Shown here: piece after piece, positions 51,294-59,541 of the stretch | Layout of the letters: every line of letters starts with the position of its first letter | How positions within the stretch are numbered: position 1 is the first letter of the stretch | Source: Acidobacteriota bacterium | Lineage (GTDB): Bacteria > Acidobacteriota > Vicinamibacteria > Vicinamibacterales > UBA2999 | Assembly: GCA_030697165.1 (NCBI GenBank) | Contig: JAUYQQ010000003.1 | Location: forward strand, 62,001-126,000 | Direction: 5' to 3' | DNA: 64,000 nucleotides | The notes under the pieces: model-generated | The model's input: only the letters and a program-made list of their open reading frames with translations | Told to the model about the DNA's origin: nothing | Databases searched by the model: none | Translations under genes and position numbers: made by a program

Positions 51294-52833
51294 TTCGTCG
51301 GTAGAGAGCCACATTCCCGCCCTCGCACACCCGCTCGAAGCCCGCTAAGAACCCTGGCCAGGTCGTGACCTTTTGATGCAGCATGTCGCCGCCCTCGGCG
51401 GCTTCCTCGATTAACACCCAGCCGGTGAATGCGGCGGGGCCCGACGCGTAGGCGGCCTGCCAGGTCGGACCGCTGCCTTCATGAAGGAAGTCAGCGATGT
51501 GAAAGCCCGCGAGCGAGAGCTCCTGCATGTAGTGCGCGAGCGCGCCCATGCTCGCCATGATGGTCGTATCGTCGTACGCCTCGCGCAGGCAGGCCGTCAC
51601 CGCCTGCCGGCCAATGCCGTTTTGACGATCGAGCTGGGCCTCAACGATCATCGGCGCCTGGCGATCGAACGGCCGCGCCTGCCAAACGATGGCCACAAAC
51701 AGCAGCAGCGCGATGGGCGCTGCCGCGCGACGCGCCATGCCCACGGCCGCACCGATGCAGGCAGCGGAGCCCAGGATCAGCGGCACCTCGTAGCGAATCC
51801 GGAAGGGATGGCCCGAGACGAACGCGTAGAACGGCAGGGCCACCGAAGCGAGAAGAGCGAGCGGCATCAGCAGGGCCGCTGGGTGAGTCTGACAGGAGGT
51901 CAAGAGATCAGGAGTCAGGCCTTGAAGAGAAGAAGGCACTCCTGATCTCTTGATCTCCTGTTTGAAAATCACCCCCGCCACGAGCAATGCGGCGGCCGAG
52001 ACGCCTGCCGCAAGGACCAGGCGTGGCCCGCCGAGGTCGGCCACGCCTTCGAGAATCGCTTCAATGACCACGAGGGGTTGTCCCTGAAGCTTGGGATCGG
52101 GAACGTAGAAGCCGCCCGTCACGAACCACTCGCCGATGCTCGCGAAGCTCATGCCCATGAAGAACAGCACGGCGCCGGCGGGGTAGCGCAGCAACCACGC
52201 GGTGCTTTCCACGACGCGCGCCAGCGGCGTGCCCAGGCGCCACTTCACCCAAGCGGCCAGCACCATGGCCGCACCGACGATGGGCCAGGCTTCGTAACGG
52301 GTCAGGCATGCGGCGACGATGGTCCAGCCCGCCGCGCGCGGGACCGCCACGGCGTCCGACAGCGCCCACTGCGCCAGGTGCAACACGACCAGGCTCGAGA
52401 GCGCGAACAGCAAGGGCTCCGTCATCGGCGTGCTCTGCAGGTAGAGCACGTTCGGGTTGGCGGCGAATAAGGCGGCCGCCAGGGCCGCGCCCCAGGGCGA
52501 CCCGGTCACCCGCAGCACCAGGGCCGAAAGGCAGGCAACGGTCACCGCAAACGAGACAATCGAAATGAAGATGGCCGAGGCACCCGTCTGGTACATCCAG
52601 TCGATCTGCACTGGCAGGGCGTTCAGTAGGTGAGGCAAGGGGAGCCAGACGGCGCCAATCTGCTCCCAGCTTGGCGTCAGGCTGTCGAGGATGCGCCTGG
52701 CCACGACCAGGTGCGCCTTGGCGTCGTAGTGGCTCAGGGTGAGGCCCGCGGACCAATACCAGGCCGCTGCGACCGTGCCCAGCAGGGCGGCCACGGCGCC
52801 CAGCGCACGCGAAAGGGGATCGAAACGGGGCAC
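51283..52833 (-). CDS. Polytopic membrane protein, GT39-like architecture
   Basis: A 516-residue protein with about ten membrane helices. The acidic motif SHYDAKAHLVVARRILDS after the first helix and WEQIGAVWLPLPHLL are typical of GT39-like mannosyltransferases that use lipid-linked sugars, though the catalytic pair cannot be proven. The start GTG at 52833 is supported by TATATA 8 nt upstream. Inside the gene, KQEIKRSGVPSSLQGLTPDL and the following LLTSCQT are encoded by a full hairpin element (51892-51961), in frame, between two predicted helices. Confidence 0.82.
   Translation of the reverse strand: MPRFDPLSRALGAVAALLGTVAAAWYWSAGLTLSHYDAKAHLVVARRILDSLTPSWEQIGAVWLPLPHLLNALPVQIDWMYQTGASAIFISIVSFAVTVACLSALVLRVTGSPWGAALAAALFAANPNVLYLQSTPMTEPLLFALSSLVVLHLAQWALSDAVAVPRAAGWTIVAACLTRYEAWPIVGAAMVLAAWVKWRLGTPLARVVESTAWLLRYPAGAVLFFMGMSFASIGEWFVTGGFYVPDPKLQGQPLVVIEAILEGVADLGGPRLVLAAGVSAAALLVAGVIFKQEIKRSGVPSSLQGLTPDLLTSCQTHPAALLMPLALLASVALPFYAFVSGHPFRIRYEVPLILGSAACIGAAVGMARRAAAPIALLLFVAIVWQARPFDRQAPMIVEAQLDRQNGIGRQAVTACLREAYDDTTIMASMGALAHYMQELSLAGFHIADFLHEGSGPTWQAAYASGPAAFTGWVLIEEAAEGGDMLHQKVTTWPGFLAGFERVCEGGNVALYRRRSG
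51892..51961. repeat. Complete AGGAGATCAAGAG hairpin inside a coding sequence
   Basis: ACAGGAGGTCAAGAGATCAG and GAGT pair with ACTCCTGATCTCTTGATCTC and CTGT over about 24 bp with one or two mismatches. It is the same family as three intergenic hairpins (12341, 18745, 49941) but lies in frame in the membrane-protein gene. Confidence 0.9.
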
Positions 52834-52841
52834 GGTCTCGC

Positions 52842-52847
52842 TATATA
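52842..52847 (-). promoter_or_regulatory. -10 hexamer TATATA, 8 nt before GTG (leaderless)
   Basis: TATATA lies 8 nt before the GTG at 52833. On the opposite strand TATAAT (52844-52849) lies 15 nt before the GT2 start codon, so the same AT box could serve both directions. Confidence 0.5.
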
Positions 52848-52864
52848 ATGCCCTGTCCCGCTCA

Positions 52865-53836
52865 ATGAAACCTGAGCTTTCGATCGTCATTCCCGTCCAC
52901 AACGAGTCGCCCAACATCAAGCCCCTGTATGAGGAGCTGACCGAGACGTTGAGCCAGTACGGCCGCGCCTACGAACTCATCATCGTGGACGATGGGAGCA
53001 CGGACGATTCGTTCGAGCGGTTGGCCGCGTTGCAGGCAAGCGATCCGCGGCTGCGGGTCATCCGCTTCCGCCGCAATTTCGGGCAGACGGCCGCTTTCGC
53101 GGCCGGGATTGCCCACGCGCGCGGCCGCCTGGTCGTCACCTCCGACGGCGATCTGCAGAACGACCCGCGCGACATTCCCGCGATGGTCGCGCTGATCGAT
53201 CAGGGCCACGACATCGTGTGCGGCTGGCGCAAGGACCGCAAGGACACGTTCATCACGCGGCGGGTGCCGTCGATCCTGGCCAACAAGCTGATTTCGTGGG
53301 CGACCGGAGTGCCGCTGCACGACTACGGCTGTTCGCTCAAGGTGTTCCGGTCGGAAGTGATCAAGCCGCTGCGCCTCTACGGCGAGATGCACCGGTTCCT
53401 GCCGGCGATTGCCAGCCAGATTGGCGTGAAGATCGCCGAGATGGAAGTGAACCACCGCGCCCGCCGCGCCGGCGTCACCAAGTACGGGCTGTCGCGGATC
53501 GTTCGCGTGGTGCTCGACCTGGCGACCGTGAAATTCCTGCTGAGCTACTCGACTCGCCCGCTGCACATCTTCGGGCTGCTCGGCCTGATTGCCGGCGGCC
53601 TGGGCACGGCGATCACCGGCTGGCTTGCCTATGTCCGCTTGGTCCTGCATCAGGGGATTGCCGATCGCCCGTTGCTGTTGTTGGGTGTGATGCTGGTCTT
53701 CATCGGGGTGCAGCTCGTCACCTTTGGCCTGCTCGCCGAGGTGATGACGCGGACTTATTACGAATCCCAGGACAAGCCCACTTACGTGATTCGCGAGGTG
53801 CGCGAGTCGCCTGACCTGGCACTGGTCGCCCGCTGA
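52865..53836 (+). CDS. Family 2 glycosyltransferase, DPM/ArnC-like
   Basis: A 323-residue GT-A enzyme with two C-terminal membrane helices (LHIFGLLGLIAGGLGTAITG and the following one). Donor-binding motifs are IIVDDGSTDDSFERL and TSDGDLQNDPRDIP; NFGQTAAFAAGI is typical of polyprenyl-phosphate glycosyltransferases. It should transfer a sugar from a nucleotide to undecaprenyl phosphate, providing a donor for GT39-like proteins such as that encoded divergently. It overlaps the next gene by 1 bp. Confidence 0.94.
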   Translation: MKPELSIVIPVHNESPNIKPLYEELTETLSQYGRAYELIIVDDGSTDDSFERLAALQASDPRLRVIRFRRNFGQTAAFAAGIAHARGRLVVTSDGDLQNDPRDIPAMVALIDQGHDIVCGWRKDRKDTFITRRVPSILANKLISWATGVPLHDYGCSLKVFRSEVIKPLRLYGEMHRFLPAIASQIGVKIAEMEVNHRARRAGVTKYGLSRIVRVVLDLATVKFLLSYSTRPLHIFGLLGLIAGGLGTAITGWLAYVRLVLHQGIADRPLLLLGVMLVFIGVQLVTFGLLAEVMTRTYYESQDKPTYVIREVRESPDLALVAR

Positions 53837-54606
53837 TGACCGCCCGTCCCCCGCGCGAGCACGACCCGCGGATTACGGTGATCCAGCAGGAGCTGTTCAA
53901 CGAGACGCGATCGAACGCCGACAAGTACCGCGAGCTGTTCGTGGGCCGGCCCGGGACCTGGGCGCTCGTCAAGTACGAGCTGGCGATGGTGCTGGCGAGC
54001 TGGGTCCCCGGTGCGATCGGGCTGCTGCTGCGCAAGAAGCTGTACCCGCTGGTGCTGGGCTCGGTCGGCCGCAACGTGGTGTTCGGCGTCGGCGTCACGC
54101 TGCGCCATCCTCATAAGATCCACATCGGCGACAACGTCGTCATCGACGACTTGTGCTGCCTCGACGCCAAGGGCACCGACAACCAGGGCATCCGGATCGG
54201 CAGCGGCGTGTTCGTCGGCCGCAACACCATTCTCAGCTGTAAGAACGGCGACATCGTCATCGACGACCGCGCCAACATCGGCTTCAACTGCGAGATCTTC
54301 TCGGCCTCGCGGGTCCACGTCGGCAAGGACATCCTGATGGCGGCCTATACCTACCTGGTGGGCGGCGATCACCTTTACGACCGCACTGATATCCCGGTGC
54401 TGGCGCAAGGGCGCACGGCGCGCGGCATCGACGTGGCCGACAATGTCTGGCTCGGTACGCACGTGGTCGTGACCGACGGCTCCACGATCGGTCGCGACGC
54501 CATTATCGGCGCCGGCGCGGTCGTGGTCGGGGCGGTTCCGGAGTTTGCCATCGCGACAGGGATTCCCGCGAAAGTCGTCAGGGATCGCCGGGAACCGCAG
54601 GCGTAG
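53836..54606 (+). CDS. Hexapeptide-repeat acyltransferase
   Basis: A 256-residue protein with a left-handed beta-helix: repeated [LIV]-G-x4 turns in IHIGDNVVIDDLC, IRIGSGVFVGRNTI, IVIDDRANIGFNC and VWLGTHVVVTDGSTIGRDAI, ending GIPAKVVRDR. An N-terminal helical part (LVKYELAMVLASWVPGAIGL) may touch the membrane. Such enzymes O-acetylate sugars in surface polysaccharides. It overlaps the GT2 gene and is 2 bp from asnB, so all three are one operon. Confidence 0.92.
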   Translation: MTARPPREHDPRITVIQQELFNETRSNADKYRELFVGRPGTWALVKYELAMVLASWVPGAIGLLLRKKLYPLVLGSVGRNVVFGVGVTLRHPHKIHIGDNVVIDDLCCLDAKGTDNQGIRIGSGVFVGRNTILSCKNGDIVIDDRANIGFNCEIFSASRVHVGKDILMAAYTYLVGGDHLYDRTDIPVLAQGRTARGIDVADNVWLGTHVVVTDGSTIGRDAIIGAGAVVVGAVPEFAIATGIPAKVVRDRREPQA

Positions 54607-54608
54607 TC

Positions 54609-56495
54609 ATGTGCGGCATCGTCGGGATTGTCGACCGTGATCTCAGCCGGCCGGTCGGTGACGGTGAACTGCAGCAGATGGTGCGCATGCTGCACCACCG
54701 CGGCCCGGATGAAGAGGGCAGCATCACGCTCCCCGGCGTCGGCCTGGCCATGCGGCGGCTGGCGATCGTCGACCTGGCCACCGGCCAGCAGCCGATCTTG
54801 AATGAGGCCGGCGACATCAAGATCGTCGCCAACGGCGAGATCTACAACTTCCAGGCGCTGCGCGACGAGCTCGAGGGCCTCGGGCACACCTTCCGGTCGC
54901 GCCGATCCGACATCGAAGTGTTGGTCCACGCCTACGAGCAGTGGGGCGAGGAGTTCCTGCCGAAGCTGCGCGGCATGTTCGCGCTCGCGATCTGGGATGG
55001 CCGCACCGAGACGCTGATCGCCGCGCGCGATCGCGCCGGCGAGAAGCCGCTCTATTGGACGCTGACGCCGAAGGGGCTGCTGCTGGCGTCCGAGGTCAAG
55101 GCGTTGCTCGTGCGGCCCGAGGTGACGCGCGAACTCGATCCGATCGCGTTGGACCAGTTCCTCACCTACGAATACGTGCTTGCGCCACGCACGATGATCA
55201 AGGGCATCCACAAGCTGCCCCCGGCCCACTTCCTGAAGTACCGGGCGGGCGAAGTCACCGTGCACCGCTACTGGGATGCGGCCGAGGTGCCGCTGCGCGA
55301 GTGGGACGACCGCGAGGCGGCCGAGGCCCTGCGCGTTGCCCTGCGCAAGGCGGTCACGAGCCAGCTGATGGCCGACGTGCCGCTCGGCGCGTTTCTGTCG
55401 GGCGGCATTGACTCGAGCTCGCTCGTCGCGTTCATGAGCGAGGCGGTGTCGCAGCCGGTCAACAGCTTCAGCATCGGCTTCAGCGACGGCACCTATAACG
55501 AACTGCCATACGCCCGCGACGTGGCGGCGCTGTTCAAGACCAATCATCGGGAGCGCAGCGTCTCGCCCGACCTGGGTGATCTGTTCGAGCGCCTGGTCGT
55601 GCACCTGGACGAGCCGTTCGCCGACGTCTCGATGTTTCCGACCTTCAGCGTGTCGGAACTGGCGCGCGAGCACGTCAAGGTGGTGTTGTCCGGGGATGGC
55701 GGCGACGAACTGTTTGGCGGCTATGACGCCTACCAGGCCCAGTCGCTGTCGACGAAGCTGGGTTGGATGGGCGACGCCCTCATGCCGGCGCTGGCCGGGG
55801 TCGCCTCGGCGCTGCCGCCCACCGGGAAGAAGAAAGGCCTCGTCAACAAGGTGAAGCGCTTCAGTGCCGGCGCGACCGCGGCACCGGCCGATCTCGGGCA
55901 CTACCGCTGGATGGTGTACTTGAGCGCGCGTGACAAGACGCGGCTGTACCGGGGCGGCTTACGCGACGCGCTGGGCGCCACCGACGTGTATGCGCCGGTG
56001 CGCGATGCGCTCGGCCGTTTTGGCCAGGACGATGCGCTCAACCGGCAGCTCTATGCGGATCTCTGCTTGTACCTCGCCGACGACATCCTGGTGAAGGTCG
56101 ATCGCATGAGCATGGCGACGTCGCTCGAAACCCGCGCGCCGTTTCTCGACGGCGACCTGATGGAACTGGCGTTCTCGATGCCCGGGCACCTGAAGATCCG
56201 CAACGGCGAGCGCAAGTGGATCCTCAAGCAGGTGATGCAGGGTATCCTGCCGGACCGCATCCTGTCGCGGCGCAAGGAAGGGTTCAGCATCCCGATGAAG
56301 AACTGGCTGCGGCGCGAACTGCAGCCGCTGATGCGCGACCTGCTGTCGCCCGAACGCGTCGCCCGCCGGGGCCTGTTCGATCCGGCCGCGGTGACCGCGC
56401 TGATGGACGCCCACACCGCCGGCCGCGAGAACCACGCGCACACGCTGTTCCCGCTGATGGTGTTCGAACGCTGGGCGACCGCGCATTTACGATAA
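54609..56495 (+). CDS. asnB: Glutamine-hydrolysing asparagine synthase (AsnB type)
   Basis: A 628-residue two-domain enzyme. Cys2 of MCGIVGIVDRD is the N-terminal glutaminase nucleophile; HHRGPDEEGS and NGEIYNF belong to the same domain. The ATP-pyrophosphatase domain has the P-loop FLSGGIDSSSLVA and later VLSGDGGDELFGGYDAY. Paralogues in glycan clusters amidate sugar acids or act on peptide side chains rather than making free asparagine, which fits the neighbours. A long inverted repeat begins at the last base of its stop codon. Confidence 0.94.
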   Translation: MCGIVGIVDRDLSRPVGDGELQQMVRMLHHRGPDEEGSITLPGVGLAMRRLAIVDLATGQQPILNEAGDIKIVANGEIYNFQALRDELEGLGHTFRSRRSDIEVLVHAYEQWGEEFLPKLRGMFALAIWDGRTETLIAARDRAGEKPLYWTLTPKGLLLASEVKALLVRPEVTRELDPIALDQFLTYEYVLAPRTMIKGIHKLPPAHFLKYRAGEVTVHRYWDAAEVPLREWDDREAAEALRVALRKAVTSQLMADVPLGAFLSGGIDSSSLVAFMSEAVSQPVNSFSIGFSDGTYNELPYARDVAALFKTNHRERSVSPDLGDLFERLVVHLDEPFADVSMFPTFSVSELAREHVKVVLSGDGGDELFGGYDAYQAQSLSTKLGWMGDALMPALAGVASALPPTGKKKGLVNKVKRFSAGATAAPADLGHYRWMVYLSARDKTRLYRGGLRDALGATDVYAPVRDALGRFGQDDALNRQLYADLCLYLADDILVKVDRMSMATSLETRAPFLDGDLMELAFSMPGHLKIRNGERKWILKQVMQGILPDRILSRRKEGFSIPMKNWLRRELQPLMRDLLSPERVARRGLFDPAAVTALMDAHTAGRENHAHTLFPLMVFERWATAHLR

Positions 56496-56546
56496 CGCCG
56501 GGTGTAATTTCCTCGAACACATCGGAAATTACACCCGGCGTTTTCG
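56495..56546 (+). terminator. 18 bp perfect inverted repeat with T-run
   Basis: ACGCCGGGTGTAATTTCC and GGAAATTACACCCGGCGT pair perfectly around an 11 nt loop, followed by TTTC. The element lies between convergent genes. The low GC of the stem centre is unlike typical terminators here; it may be a dispersed element as well. Confidence 0.75.
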
Positions 56547-56602
56547 TACAAAAGAAAAGGCGCACGGTTGACCCGTGCGCCCGTGATCTTCAGAAGCTAT
56601 GA

Positions 56603-56896
56603 CTACTTCAGGTGCTTGCTGACCAGCTTGGTCATCTCGAACATGTTGACCGTGGCCTTGCCACCGAAGACGGGCTTCAGTGCGGCGTCAGCTTTGATCA
56701 TGCGCTTGTTCTTCGCGTCCTGCAGGCCGTTCTTCTTGATGTAGGCCCAGAGCTTCTTGGTGACCTCGGTACGCGGAATCGGCTTGCTGCCGACAACTTC
56801 CGCCAGGGCGGCGCTCGGCGTCACGGGCTTCATGAACGCGGCGTTCGCTTTACGCGCCGGCTTCTTCGCGGCTTTCTTCTTCGCAGTCTTGGCCAT
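56603..56896 (-). CDS. SWIB/MDM2-domain protein with histone-like tail
   Basis: A 97-residue protein. The N-terminal 20 residues (MAKTAKKKAAKKPARKANAA) are Lys/Ala-rich like a histone H1 tail. The rest is a SWIB domain: LAEVVGSKPIPRTEVTKKLW, then YIKKNGLQDAKNKRMIKADA. SWIB proteins occur in chlamydiae and scattered bacteria and probably bind DNA or condense the chromosome; the role is not known. The start at 56896 has GGAG upstream and a TATAGG box 7 nt before the ATG. Confidence 0.94.
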   Translation of the reverse strand: MAKTAKKKAAKKPARKANAAFMKPVTPSAALAEVVGSKPIPRTEVTKKLWAYIKKNGLQDAKNKRMIKADAALKPVFGGKATVNMFEMTKLVSKHLK

Positions 56897-57061
56897 CTGT
56901 TCTCCTATAGGCAATCGCTCAACGACAGCGTTGCAGTGGGGAGGTTACTATAAGTTCGCACTTTTTCTCTATGAAAAGTGCGCCCGCTCCCTCTGAAAAC
57001 GGTGTTCGGACGACATTTTCCCCTCTGGGAGACCCTCCCGGGGAGCCTCCCAGGGCCCGCG
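56897..57061. other. Promoter region upstream of SWIB gene / downstream of glpD
   Basis: The first part holds the SWIB leader. The remainder contains short repeats of GAAAAAGTGCGAAC-like and CCTCCCGGGGAGCCTCCC words; the latter is a GC-rich inverted repeat near 57035-57055. No gene seen. Confidence 0.3.
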
Positions 57062-58702
57062 CTAGTCTCTGGGCAGGCGGTAGAACGCTTCGACCTCGGC
57101 GACTTCGTTGCGCACGCGCCACTCGTCCCATGCATGCGCCCGGGCCATGATCGCGGCGGCCCGCTCGAGGGCGTCGGTGCCGGGGTGCCCGGCGGCGCCG
57201 GCTTCAGTTCGCCTGATGACGGCGTCCCCCAGCTTGAGGGCCATTTCAGAGCGCGCCGCATAGAGGATTTCGGCCCCGAGCACGTCGCAGTTGCGGCCGA
57301 GCGGACGCGCCAGCGCCGGCACGTCGCGGGCCATCTGCAGCACCCGGTCGTAGCCGGTGCCATAGGTCGTGGCGATGCGGCGCAGGGTCTCGGTGGGGAC
57401 GCCCTCGACGTCGCGCAGGAGGACGGCCTTCAGGAAGTTGTCGACGTGGTTCATGCTGCCGCCAAGCAACGGCGTCTCGGCGGTGCGGCAGGGGGGCGGC
57501 GTGGCATGGCCCATCGACCGGAAGACCGCGTCGACCGCCTGTTCGGCGGTGTGCCGCGCCGTCGTGTAGCGGACGCCGAACACCGAGACCAACCCCGCCA
57601 GGCCGTGGCGGCTGTGGTCGACGACCCGGCTGTCCTTGAGCAGGCGAACATGATGGCCGTCGCCCGACACCATGGGCAGCAGCCCGCGGTGAATCAGTCG
57701 CACGTCGGCGGTCGTCAGGCCGGCGTGGGGAAAGGCCTCGCGCGCGTCCTTCAGGAACGCCTCGAGGTCCCAGCGGGTCACTTTCAGCTGGTCAGGCGAC
57801 CCGTCGTAGGCATCGTGGCTCGTACCCAACATCGAGACGTCGCGCCACGGGACGATCAGCAGGTAACGTCCGCCGGCCATGCTGCCGCAGGCGTGCGATC
57901 CGACCACTTTGCGGGTCACGACGTTCATGGCCCGCGACAACCGCGGTGGCGGTGTCCCCTGCGCTGCCAGCGGCAGGTCGGTGAGCATCGACGCGGCCCA
58001 CGGCCCGGCGCAGTTGACGACCACCGTCGCGCGCAGGTCGAAGGTGTTGCCGGTCAAGCCGTCTTCGGCCTGCACGCCGACGATGCGGTCGCCCTCGCGA
58101 ATGAAGCGGTTGGCCTTGACGTAATTGGCGGCGGTCGCGCCGGCGTCGACCGCGGAGAGCAGGAACGACAGCGTCACGCGGTCGGTGCTCACCATCTGGT
58201 AGTCGTACCACATGGCGCCCCCGGTCACCCCCTTGGGGTCAATGATCGGGTTGAGTCGAAGCGTCTCCTCCTTCGACAGGATCTGGCTGTCAGGCAGGTG
58301 GGTGCCGGGGTCGGCGAGGCCTTCGTTCCGGTCGCTGCCGATCGCGTCGTTAATCGCCAGTCCGACCCGCATGACCAACGCGTTGCGTTTCAGGGTCCTC
58401 GTCGTCGGCACCACGAACGGCAGCGGCCGGACCAGGTGGGGCAGGATGCGGGCGAGGGCACGCCGCTCGCGGATGAACAGGCGCATCTGCCGGAAGTTCA
58501 GGCTCTGGAGCGAGCGCAGGCCGCCGTGCAGCGTCTTCAGGTTGTTGAACGAGGTCGCCGCGCCAAAGTCGTCCTTGTCGATAATGGCGACCGCCAGGCC
58601 CCGTTGGGCGGCATCCCAGGCGACCGTCACGCCGTAAAAGCCGCCGCCGACCACGATCACATCAAATTTCGTGTCGGCCAGCCGGCTGAGGTCGCGCACC
58701 AT
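57062..58702 (-). CDS. glpD: FAD-dependent glycerol-3-phosphate dehydrogenase-like protein
   Basis: A 546-residue flavoprotein. FAD is bound by DVIVVGGGFYGVTVAWDAAQ at the N-terminus; FGAATSFNNLKTLHGGLRSL is the GlpD/GlpA-type signature after it. The C-terminal helical domain is present (FLKAVLLRDVEG, EILYAARSEMALKLGDAVIR). It should oxidise glycerol 3-phosphate to dihydroxyacetone phosphate with electrons to quinone. No glpK or glpF lies here. Its promoter overlaps that of the divergent methyltransferase gene. Confidence 0.9.
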   Translation of the reverse strand: MVRDLSRLADTKFDVIVVGGGFYGVTVAWDAAQRGLAVAIIDKDDFGAATSFNNLKTLHGGLRSLQSLNFRQMRLFIRERRALARILPHLVRPLPFVVPTTRTLKRNALVMRVGLAINDAIGSDRNEGLADPGTHLPDSQILSKEETLRLNPIIDPKGVTGGAMWYDYQMVSTDRVTLSFLLSAVDAGATAANYVKANRFIREGDRIVGVQAEDGLTGNTFDLRATVVVNCAGPWAASMLTDLPLAAQGTPPPRLSRAMNVVTRKVVGSHACGSMAGGRYLLIVPWRDVSMLGTSHDAYDGSPDQLKVTRWDLEAFLKDAREAFPHAGLTTADVRLIHRGLLPMVSGDGHHVRLLKDSRVVDHSRHGLAGLVSVFGVRYTTARHTAEQAVDAVFRSMGHATPPPCRTAETPLLGGSMNHVDNFLKAVLLRDVEGVPTETLRRIATTYGTGYDRVLQMARDVPALARPLGRNCDVLGAEILYAARSEMALKLGDAVIRRTEAGAAGHPGTDALERAAAIMARAHAWDEWRVRNEVAEVEAFYRLPRD

Positions 58703-58711
58703 CAGCCGGTC

Positions 58712-58717
58712 ATTGTA
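58712..58717 (-). promoter_or_regulatory. -10 hexamer TACAAT, 9 nt before ATG (leaderless)
   Basis: TACAAT on the minus strand lies 9 nt before the glpD ATG at 58702. Its last bases overlap the plus-strand box at 58716. Confidence 0.5.
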
Positions 58718-58721
58718 CGAT
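58716..58721 (+). promoter_or_regulatory. -10 hexamer TACGAT, 8 nt before GTG (leaderless)
   Basis: TACGAT lies 8 nt before the GTG at 58730. The divergent genes are separated by 27 bp only, so both promoters share it. Confidence 0.5.
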
Positions 58722-58729
58722 ACAGGGTC

Positions 58730-59491
58730 GTGATCAACGAGATTCAACGCTACTGGAACCACCGCATCCACGACCTGGAGATGACCGACGCGCCGGTCGG
58801 CACCAAGGCCTTCTTCGACGACCTCGACGACTACCGCTACGACAAGCTGCGCTACCTGCCCCAGTTGGTGGATTTCCCGTCCTACAAGGGCCAGCGTCTG
58901 CTCGAAGTGGGGTGCGGGATTGGCACCGACCTGGTCCGCTTCGCCGTCGGCGGGGCCCGCGTCACGGGCGTCGACCTGGCGCAGACCGCGATCGACCTCG
59001 CACGGAATAACTTCGCGCTGCATGGCCTGGAAGCCGAGGAACTGCGTGTCGCCAATGGCGAGGCCCTGCCGTACCCGGACCAGTCATTCGACGTGGCCTA
59101 CGGCCACGGCGTGGTCCAGTACACGGCCGACGCAGCGCAGCTGATTCGCGAGTGCCACCGGGTGCTCAAGCCGGGCGGCACCGGCATTTTCATGGTCTAC
59201 AACCGCGTCTCGTGGCTGAATGCCTTGTCGAAGGTGATGAAGGTGCCGCTCGAGCACGAGGATGCGCCGGTGCTGGTGAAATACTCGATCGGCGAGTTCA
59301 AGGCCCTGCTGGCGCCGTTCGCCGAAGTGCGGATCGTGCCGGAGCGGTTCCCGGTCAAGTCGCGCCTGCACGGCGGCTGGAAGGGGCTGGCGTTCAACAC
59401 GTTCTTCGTCGGCACCTTTAACGCCCTGCCGCGAGAGTGGGTCCGGCCGCTCGGCTGGCACCTGATGGCGTTTTGTCGCAAGGGCCGCTAG
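58730..59491 (+). CDS. Class I SAM-dependent methyltransferase
   Basis: A 253-residue methyltransferase. Motif I is LLEVGCGIGTDLVRFA, then VTGVDLAQTAIDLAR, and YGHGVVQYTADAAQLIRECH with RVLKPGGTGIFM. A conserved N-terminal block (YWNHRIHDLEMTDAPVGTKA) is a feature of a family found next to glycan or lipid genes. A GTG at 58730 is the start; an ATG exists only 21 residues later, inside conserved sequence. Substrate unknown. Confidence 0.92.
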   Translation: MINEIQRYWNHRIHDLEMTDAPVGTKAFFDDLDDYRYDKLRYLPQLVDFPSYKGQRLLEVGCGIGTDLVRFAVGGARVTGVDLAQTAIDLARNNFALHGLEAEELRVANGEALPYPDQSFDVAYGHGVVQYTADAAQLIRECHRVLKPGGTGIFMVYNRVSWLNALSKVMKVPLEHEDAPVLVKYSIGEFKALLAPFAEVRIVPERFPVKSRLHGGWKGLAFNTFFVGTFNALPREWVRPLGWHLMAFCRKGR

Positions 59492-59492
59492 G

Positions 59493-59522
59493 CCACAGAT
59501 TCGCACCGATTAAACACCGATG
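59493..59522. repeat. CACCGATTAA-type repeat remnant
   Basis: CACAGATTCGCACCGATTAA then ACACCGATG is a short run of CACCGAT units after the methyltransferase stop. A single-arm relative of the other tracts. Confidence 0.6.
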
Positions 59523-59541
59523 CTCGGGTAAGCGCCTGGTC

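Noticed and set aside
56978-58729. N-terminal extension of the methyltransferase opposite glpD
   Set aside because: The extension is antisense to a clear GlpD; conserved methyltransferase sequence begins at the GTG at 58730.
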